Source: Linanthus parryae
Lineage: Eukaryota > Streptophyta > Magnoliopsida > Ericales > Polemoniaceae
NCBI GenBank assembly: GCA_023055425.1
Contig: JALGPY010000007.1
Location: 88,189,136 to 88,253,135, forward strand
Direction: 5' to 3'
DNA length: 64,000 bases
Numbering within the stretch: the stretch's first letter is position 1; each line of letters starts with the position of its first letter. The notes under the pieces are model-generated. The model saw only the letters and a program-made list of their open reading frames with translations. It made no database searches and was not told where the DNA came from. The position numbers and the translations under genes are program-made. Of the stretch, positions 56,871 to 64,000 are shown one piece after another.

Positions 56871-57645
56871 CTTTACCCTATGCCAACCTCCTCACACTCT
56901 TCTTTCAATACCTTGATATCACAGTTGATAGGGAAGACTCAATTACTAGTTGATAGGGAAGAGACAATTACTAGTGGTTTTGTAATACTTGATGAAAAGG
57001 ATTTTCAAAGGATTGGAATTGTGAAAACCAATGAGGGAGCATGGAAGCCTAAATACCTACCCTCTCCATCTACTCCAACCTCTCTATCTCAGGACCAATC
57101 CATAGTTCTTCAAAGGCTAGATTTCATTGAGAATGAATTGGATGAATTAAAGCGGGGTCCGTATGAGTTGGGTACTGATTTCAGACAGATGATATATTCT
57201 GTTTAAAGTGATTCAAAATTATCAGTTTGATCCATGTGGAAGAAGAAGTTTCAGAAGCTCGAGAAGGATCAAAGAAGGAATGATCTATAGCTGATCTGTT
57301 TGATGAGCAAAGTACTGAGGATGAAGCTACTGGGATTAAGGGAACTGGGAAAAAGGTTGATGGAGATACAGATGCAGGTGCAAAGACTATTAAGGATGAG
57401 GAACATGATGATGATATTGTGGATTCAGGATTGCTACTCAAAGACTTGAAGCATAAGAAAAAGAAAGAAAATGTTCCAGCCATTGCCATTTCAGCTAATC
57501 TGTTTGAGGGTGATGGTGGGGCTGAAAAGACTGGTGAAGGAGTAGCACAAGAAGAAGTACATTAAGATGATGAGGAAGATAAACAGGATAGTGATCACGA
57601 GAAAGCTGCAGAGCCAAAGGGGGATGAAGACCAGAAACCTTGATT
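56871..57645 (+). pseudogene. Envelope-like ORF of element B, C-terminal part
   Basis: Continues from 33421 across the copia C insertion: LPYANLLTLFFQYLDI, then a 25-bp imperfect tandem duplication (56925-56949 / 56950-56974) that brings in stops and shifts the frame. It continues with SGFVILDEKDFQRIGIVKTN and EGAWKPKYLPSPSTP, equivalent to RIGVVQTGKGHWKF in element A, then a helix (VLQRLDFIENELDELKR). After a TAA near 57205 an acidic tail with many Asp/Glu runs to about 57645. No membrane anchor is visible. Confidence 0.65.
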
Positions 57646-58058
57646 ATATCCTTTCTTTATTCCTTTCAAAGACTTGAAATTCCTTTCAAAGCTTTGAAAT
57701 CTTCCTTTATCCCTTTCAAAATATTTATGTACTTCAGTTTTTCAAAAATAATTTGGTCCAAAATTTATTTCTTACCTTCTTGATGAAAGTCAAAAAGGGG
57801 TAGAATTTTGGGGATAATTTAGGGGGATACTTAAGTTTTGATCTTGTTTGGATGTGTGGAAGTTGGTTTGTTGAACTGCTTAGTACTCTTTCTTTTGGTT
57901 ACTTATTTTGATTTTGATTCAGTTAGGTTTAATTCTTATAACAGTTAGTTATGATAGCTAATGTTGATCTTATATAGCTCTTCCGCTATGCTACTAATGT
58001 CTATCTTTTGCAGAGAAACAGTTCTAAAAGAATAAATGAATTTTTCATTCATCAAGGG
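57646..58058 (+). other. 3' untranslated region and PPT area of element B
   Basis: Contains two palindrome-family sites with TTTC/GAAA arms (57657-57700). It ends with ATTCATCAAGGG, the counterpart of the polypurine tract of element A. Confidence 0.55.
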
Positions 58059-59243
58059 TGAGAATTTAAGTGCACATAATGTTTCAAGGGTTTGAAAGTT
58101 GTTTCAAGTCCTCGGAACTGAAGAACATGAACTTGGGGGGGGGGGGCAGAGTTATTACTCCCGTGCTTCTCTGAACCCTTGAACATGATCACACCGCATT
58201 AGATGATGAAAGAAAAATTTATTTTGTGATCTAACATGCCTTGATCTTATTATTTTCCTAAGTTATTTTGCAGGAACTATTAATAATTCTGTGTATGCAG
58301 GATTAGGAAAGTTTCCTTATTTTGCAGAGTTGATTTAGAGGTAATCAATGTATATAGATTGTGTGCTATTGTTAAAGATGCTTGTCTGGACATTCCTTAA
58401 GCTTGCAAGTTAAATATCAGATCAAAATCCAGTCAGAAAAGCAAGCTACTAGCCTTTGGGATCAAGCTGTTGAGAGTCAAAGATAGGCTGCATATTTTCA
58501 GGAATTTCTGTTTGAAGGTTGCTATATATTCTGCAGTTACAACTAGCAAGAAAACAAGACTGTTGAGAGAGATTACGAAGCACACAACAATAAAGAGATT
58601 CAAACAACTCTCAATGATGGACAAGCATCACTGAGGAAGATCAAATAATCAAATCCAAGTTCCAAAAGAATACTTCAAGCTTAAATGCATTACTATGTTA
58701 TAGTGATCTTAATCTGAGCATTATTTTTATATCATCTTGTTACAATTCTTTATCTCTTAATCTCATAATGTTGTTCAAGCGGAACAACACGAGACTCTTA
58801 TTGTGTCAGTAGGGCAGAGCAGGTACTACATAGATTAGGAAGAACCACGGACTGCACAGAGTACGGCACTTCTCTGGGTCTGATATTTAGGGCTTAGCTT
58901 TTGATAAATAAGAAGTCTGTTTAAATCCTGCAGGGATTTAGTTCCCTCAAGTGGAGATGCAGGTCATTAAGTATTGAACTCCGTAAAATCATGGTGTTCC
59001 TTGCCTTTACATTTCATCAACTTGTCTTGTGTACTGCTTCAAAACAGATTTCAGTTAAATTCTTGAAAGGCTTTTCAAGGCCTTGAAAATTATCAGTAAC
59101 CTCTTCTCTGTCGGTTTTGATTTCAAAGGCTTGAAATTGAGTTCAAGGCCTTGAAATACACTTAGTTCTTCACACTTTGTTTAAAAACCACTCTTTTTGT
59201 TCAAACACCCCCCCCCTTCTAAATTATTTGATCCTGTATTTAT
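58059..59243 (+). repeat. 3' LTR of Sirevirus-like element B, right end missing
   Basis: Colinear with the LTR of element A: TTAAGTG near the start, TTGTTCAAGCGGAACAAC in the middle, GCAGGGATTTAGTTCCCTCA, and a C-run CACCCCCCCCCTTCTA followed by GATCCTGTATTTA. It stops there, about 20 bases before the expected ...CACTTTCA end. It carries a perfect 18-bp palindrome at 59072-59089 (TTTTCAAGGCCTTGAAAA) and a second site at 59131-59147. Confidence 0.7.
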
Positions 59244-60071
59244 GGGGGTATTTGATAACCCTCTATCTCTATTATATCCTATGTTGGTATTATGTCGTTT
59301 TACATTATTCTAGAGAATGTTCATGCGTATTTCGTCATATTATTGAAATATTCGTATAATTGAGCTTCATGTGCATTATTGTAGAGTCCGAACATTTTTT
59401 TATTTAGTTTGAGCATTTTATACATCAAAGATAATCTCGGTATGTGTAATTTCATATGATTCAAATACCATAGGCCAGGAGCATGAGCTGGGAGAAAGAA
59501 AAAACATAAAAAAATGTGAGGAGGTCGAGAAAATGTCTAAGGAGTGAATAGGAGGTACAGAAAGTAGAAGCAATTCAGATGGGTGAAAGAACAGTCGTAT
59601 CACCACGTGCCCTAGTCGTACGAATGAAAAGATTAAGAAAAATAAAAAAATCAGTCATAGACTAGCCTTCTGTTGGACGCACGACAAGGAGGCACATCAA
59701 ATTTTGTGAAAACTTATAATTTTCAATCCTTTTGGACGAGGATTAAGCCACTTGGGTATGAAAACTACTGAGTTTGGCACAAGAGAAACGCATAACATGA
59801 AAGGGATCAAGGATTTGATGCTTCAAAGCACTATAGGAACACGAAAACTGTCATTGATTTTCGAAACACTCGTTATCTATCTACTATGATGATCTCTACG
59901 AACTTTTTTTTGTACTTTTTCGAATGAGTAGTTAATATTGATCCGAGTTTCGGGTTAGGGTTTTAATATTGAGCTATGGATTTTATATTCCTGTGATTCA
60001 TGTTCATGACAATTGATGATTTTAACAAGTTATGATTGTTTATACGTTCTTCATCATATGTAGTTGATAGG
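59244..60071. other. Unassigned stretch between elements B and E
   Basis: AT-rich with no recognisable gene or repeat. Short frames (59177-59359, 59418-59606) are not protein-like. Confidence 0.5.
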
Positions 60072-61478
60072 TGTCAGGTTTTGATCATGGATACACAGCG
60101 GAATAAACAATAATTTATCCATTCAATACCCTCCAAGGATCACAGGAAGACAATTCATAACGATTGTAAAAGATTCGTGACAAGTACCTTGTAAGTCTCC
60201 TTTAATGACTTCGAACGCGAATAGTGTCACGTCTCTACGGTTAATCCACGCATAGGATTGAGATATGGATCCTCCAACTCCTTGTGGTAGCGAGGAAGAA
60301 TGGAAGAGTAAGAAGAAATCACACAACGATGACCAAAAGGGAGGCTCGGCCTCCTTGTTGTGGCCGACGCGTAGAGGGGGCGGACTAGGGGCGGTCGTCT
60401 CCTTGTCTTGCTCTCTCTCCTTGCTTCTCTCCTACTCAACTTATGTTATGATCATATGTTATGAGGGAAGGAAATTAGGAGCATCCTTTATATAGTCCAA
60501 CAAATCATTGTTACCACATAAAGGCCCTCTCCTAATCCTACTCAAGTTCGGATTAGTCCAACTTGCATATAAATCCTACTAAGCTAGCAAGTTGTTGCGT
60601 TTTGATCCTTCTAATTAATTAATAATATTAATTAATTCCCAATTCTAGTTCAATCCATATGACGTGTGACCCCATAGGTTTCTACTTAGTTGGTAGTAAT
60701 CTTTTTAGTAATATGGAGCGGTATCTAACAATCATCTATACTACCCAACTAATAGAAATAGTCATCCGACAAACCTTGTGCAAGTATTGTCTCATCCCTT
60801 TGTCTCATTTTCCGGATTGGAAACGAGACATACAAGTCAAAATCGTATATCCAATACATAGTTCCTCGATCTTGGGAATAGCCTTATTCGTGCAAATAAT
60901 ATCAATATCCTATATTGATTTGTTTGAGTCTGGCCAGACATTCTATAAGCAATATCCCTCGAGTGGCCTGTGATATTTTCTCCCGTTATGTGGGAGGGAC
61001 AAATTCTATCTACATCACTACGATATCTAATCTTGCTTCATATTTTGTCCGATACGCGCCTTTATGACTAACCAGTCATGGTGTAGTGTTTGACGCTACC
61101 AAAAACACAATATTCCACAACTATATGACCTAGTGACTTCAAGTCTAAGGATGAAAATACCGTTGTCACCACGAGAAGCACTTGTGACTTTACATAAACT
61201 GTATGTAGCCTTCTCGGAAATGGGTTAATCCAGTATGCCACTACACTAATGCATACCCATGTGTTGGATCGTGATATCTCCATATCAATCCAACCCCATA
61301 CTATTCTATAGATGATTGTCATGTTAATCTGTATAATTGACTAGGGATATTTAAGATAAACAACAGTAAATCTAAGGACTTCATTATATTAAATATCCCA
61401 ATAAATAATACAATGAATATTCTAGCCAACTTATTGTTCATACTAAACTAGATTGCCTATAGGGCATCTATTCCAACA
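60072..61478 (-). repeat. 3' LTR of copia element E
   Basis: 1407 bp; on the minus strand it starts TGTTGGAATAGATGCCCTAT and ends in CCTGACA. The TATA box on the minus strand is the complement of CTTTATATAG (60486-60495). Confidence 0.88.
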
Positions 61479-61493
61479 GTTTCCCACTTGCAC
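61479..61493 (-). other. Polypurine tract of copia element E
   Basis: The minus strand reads GTGCAAGTGGGAAAC next to the 3' LTR. Confidence 0.8.
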
Positions 61494-61559
61494 AGAGCCA
61501 ATCTGGTGCATCTCGTATGCCGATGCTCCTAGTGTTCCCTTTATGCTTGCACTGAACAA

Positions 61560-63240
61560 GAGGCTTTATAAGTGGATTTGACATATTCTCATATGTAGTA
61601 ATCTTTCATATCCGAATTTCTCCTCTCTCGATAATATCTCGAATAAGATGGAACTTCCTTATTACGTGCTTGAATTTCTGGTATGACCTGGGTTCCTTTG
61701 ATTGCGTGATCTCCCCAGTGTCGTCACAATACAACTCTACTAGATCCGCAATGCTAGGAACCACACCAAGCTCAGTGATGTACTTCATAATCCAAACAGC
61801 CTCCTTTAATGCGACATTCGCAGCAATGTAATCAGCCTCTGTTGTAGAATCAGCCACCGTCTCTTGCTTGGAACTCTTCCAGCTCACCGCTGCTCCATTC
61901 AGGCAAAACAGAAGCCCCGACTGTGATCTAAAATCATCTATGTCGGTTTCAAAGCTTGCATCCATGTTACCCTTTACACGCAACTCCTCCTCACCTCCAA
62001 ATATCAAGAAGGAATCCTTAGTTCTTTGCAAGTACTCTAGGATGTTCTTGACTGCAATCCAGTGACTCTCCCCTGGATTGTACTGATATCTTCTTGTCAT
62101 ACTTAACACATATGACACATCTGGTGTACATGATGGATCCTGTCGCCGAGGCATAGGGAACCCTATTCATGCGCTCCTTCTAATTCTCATTGGAAGGACA
62201 ACCACTCTTCGAAAGAGTAGTTTGATGCGACATGGGCAAGAATCCCTTCTTGGAATCTTGCATGTTGAACCGCTTCAACACATTGTCTATATGTGTACTT
62301 TGACTTAGGCCGAGCAGCTTCCTAGATCTATTTCTATAGATCTTGATACCGAGTATATAAGCTGCTTCACCTAAGTCTTTCATTGAGAAACACTTTCCAA
62401 GCCAATTTTTTACAGATTGCAGCACAAGAATGTCGTTTCCAATTAGTAGTATGTCATCCACATACAAGACCAGAAAAGAAACAGAGCTCCCACTAACCTT
62501 CTTTTATACAAAGATTTATCTTTGTTTCTGATGAAGCCAAATTCTCTAACAACTTCATCAAAACGTCGATTCCGACTCCTAGAAGCTTGCTTCAACCCAT
62601 AAATGGATCGTTGCAGTTTACAGACTTTGTTAGCTTGATTTGGATCTTCAAAACCCTCAAGTTGTGTCATATACACATCCTCGAGGAGATTCCCATATAG
62701 GAATGCTGTTTTGACATCCATCTGCCTAATGTCATATTCGTAATATGCTGCAATAGCAAGTAAGATTCAGATGGATTTGGTCATTGCGACTGGTGAAAAG
62801 GTTTCATCATCGTCATACCATGAATCTGTCTAAATACTTTAGCCACCAATCGGCCCTTATAGGTAATCACATTACAATCCATGTCGATCTTCTTCTTCAA
62901 GAACCGCTTCCACTCTATGGGTCGAGCCCCTTCGGGTGGTTCCACCAAAGACCATACTTTGCTGGCATACATGGATTCCATCTCGGATCTTGTTGCCTCA
63001 AGCCAATTCTGAGTGTCCAACCCTTTGACGGCCTCTCCATAGGTAGTAGGCTCATCATATATGAGCAACGTGTCACCAGACTCAAGTCACGAGAAGTCCA
63101 TACCTCTCTGGATCCTGGCGCACTCTACTTGATCTACGAAGTTCTTGTGTTACTTGAACATGCTGCTCCAAAACCTCTTGTGGCTCCTGTTCATGTTCCA
63201 TAGTAGGATCAATGCTTTGTGGTTCTTTAACTTCGTCAAG
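61560..63240 (-). pseudogene. pol of copia element E: reverse transcriptase and RNase H
   Basis: Minus strand. The RT reads DEPTTYGEAVKGLDTQNWLE (63068-62781 frame), MDVKTAFLYGNLLEDVYMTQ with SIYGLKQASRSRNRRFDEVV (62721-62443), and the catalytic MYVDDILLIGNDIL (62467-62180). RNase H is in 62154-61606 with GNMDASFETDIDDFRSQSGL (Asp), STTEADYIAANVALKEAVW (where Glu of AEAEY has become Asp) and LYCDDTGEI. Frame changes near 62460, 62170 and 62770 break the polyprotein. Its open stretches are longer than those of copia C, so it is somewhat better preserved. Confidence 0.85.
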
Positions 63241-64000
63241 TTCTACAGTCCTTTTACTTGCTTATTTAGAGACAAATTCCCTTTGATAGAAACACGCCGG
63301 ACCGAGAAACAAACACTTTGTTCTCAGTTGGATTGTAGAAATAATATCCCATAGTTTCGTTAGGGTATCCCACAAATTTTCACTTGTCCAACTTAGGCCC
63401 TAGTTTTTCTGATTGTAAACATTTTACATAGACAGCGCAGAACCAAATCTTCATGAAAGACAATGTGGGACGATTCCCACTCCACATCTCATGTGGTGTC
63501 TTCATGACTGAATTAGATGGAACACGGTTAATGGTGAAAGCTGCACTCAATAGAGCGTTGCCCCAAAATGATAATGGAAGATCAGTCTAACACATCATAG
63601 ATCGAACTAATTCCAATAGAGTTCGATTCTTCCTCTCGGACACGCCATTACACTGTGGTATTCTGGGTAGATTGATTGGGGATTTTATCCCACACTCTCT
63701 AAGACTGTCACCAAACTCCATGATCCGATCGTAGAGCCTAATACTTTTGCCAAGCTGCTTCTCTACTTCATTCTTGAATTCTTTGAACTTTTCAAAGGAT
63801 TCGGATTTCACCTTCATAAGGTATACAAATCCATATCTACTGAAATCATCAGTAAATATGATGAAGTAGACGTAACCACCCCTGACAGGCGTGGCGAATG
63901 GACCACATACATCAGTATATACTAGCTCCAATTTCTCGCTAGTCCTCCAACCTTTCTTATTGAAAGGGGACTTTTTTATGTTTCCTAATAAACAAGCCTC
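63241..64000 (-). pseudogene. Integrase of copia element E, cut by the window edge
   Basis: The minus-strand frame 63931-63587 includes MELVYTDVCGPFATPVRGGY (first Asp), YFIIFTDDFSRYGFVYLMKV and VSERKNRTLLELVRSMMC (Glu). Between them, a 1-bp loss after GKSI puts the second catalytic Asp region out of frame (RLYDRIMEFGDSLRECG), and the frame is restored soon after. The integrase C-terminal part lies at about 63580-63250. The zinc-binding domain and protease lie outside or at the very edge. Confidence 0.8.

Larger units (their letters stand above)
60072..64000 (-). mobile_element. Copia retrotransposon E, minus strand, continues past the window
   Basis: Same family as copia element C. The 3' LTR is at 60072-61478, the PPT at 61479-61493 (reverse complement GTGCAAGTGGGAAAC), and RNase H, RT and integrase follow in order toward 64000, where the window cuts the integrase. 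The gag, 5' LTR and outer target duplication are outside, so the insertion site cannot be checked. Confidence 0.88.

Overview
The window is plant nuclear DNA, most likely from an angiosperm, and is built almost entirely from transposable elements nested inside one another. I see no intact host gene, rRNA, tRNA or CRISPR array. The plant origin rests on Ty1/copia and Ty3/gypsy Tat-lineage LTR retrotransposons, L1-type LINEs, CACTA elements, a Tourist-like MITE, and a captured first exon of a plant RAB8/RABE GTPase. The species cannot be named from this sequence.

Left part (1-10.6 kb). A non-autonomous CACTA element (446-3582, TSD TTT) carries the RAB exon with its ATG changed to GTG. It is followed by a TTA-flanked MITE (4412-4719), an L1 LINE relic on the minus strand split by a probable solo LTR (about 5.5-7.0 kb), and a collapsed copia element made of two LTRs with almost no interior (8577-10573).

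Middle-left nest (10.6-29.6 kb). A second CACTA relative is split at 10619/26984 by a long solo-LTR-like element with termini TGTAACACC/GGTGTTACA and a perfect 5-bp TSD TTCCT. That element was itself hit by a complete two-LTR Sirevirus-like copia element (A, 14248-23875) and by a 5'-truncated L1 (about 24.1-26.66 kb) whose 3' end carries a piece of an unrelated coding sequence.

Right nest (29.6-59.2 kb). A second, 5'-truncated Sirevirus-like element (B) has its envelope-like ORF interrupted by a copia element (C, 33422-56870). The 5' LTR of C was in turn hit by a 15-kb Tat-lineage gypsy element (D, 33482-48494, perfect TSD GCTAG). D has LTRs that differ by about 2 percent, a dual RNase H, a 54-bp tandem repeat after pol, and a long antisense gene. 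That gene has six exons and encodes a plant-mobile-domain protein with a coiled-coil tail. Its five predicted introns (76-81 bp) all have GT/AG ends and keep frame, and it ends 20.7 kb into the nest at 42822.

Right edge (60.1-64 kb). A minus-strand relative of element C (E) runs off the window.

How the parts work together: each autonomous-type element had gag, protease, integrase, RT and RNase H, but all are now broken by stops, frameshifts or deletions. The most unusual signals are the antisense spliced gene in D, and the palindrome centred on CAAGGCCTTG scattered through LTRs, UTRs and reading frames of Sirevirus-like A and B, whose flanking arms differ between A and B but stay self-complementary.
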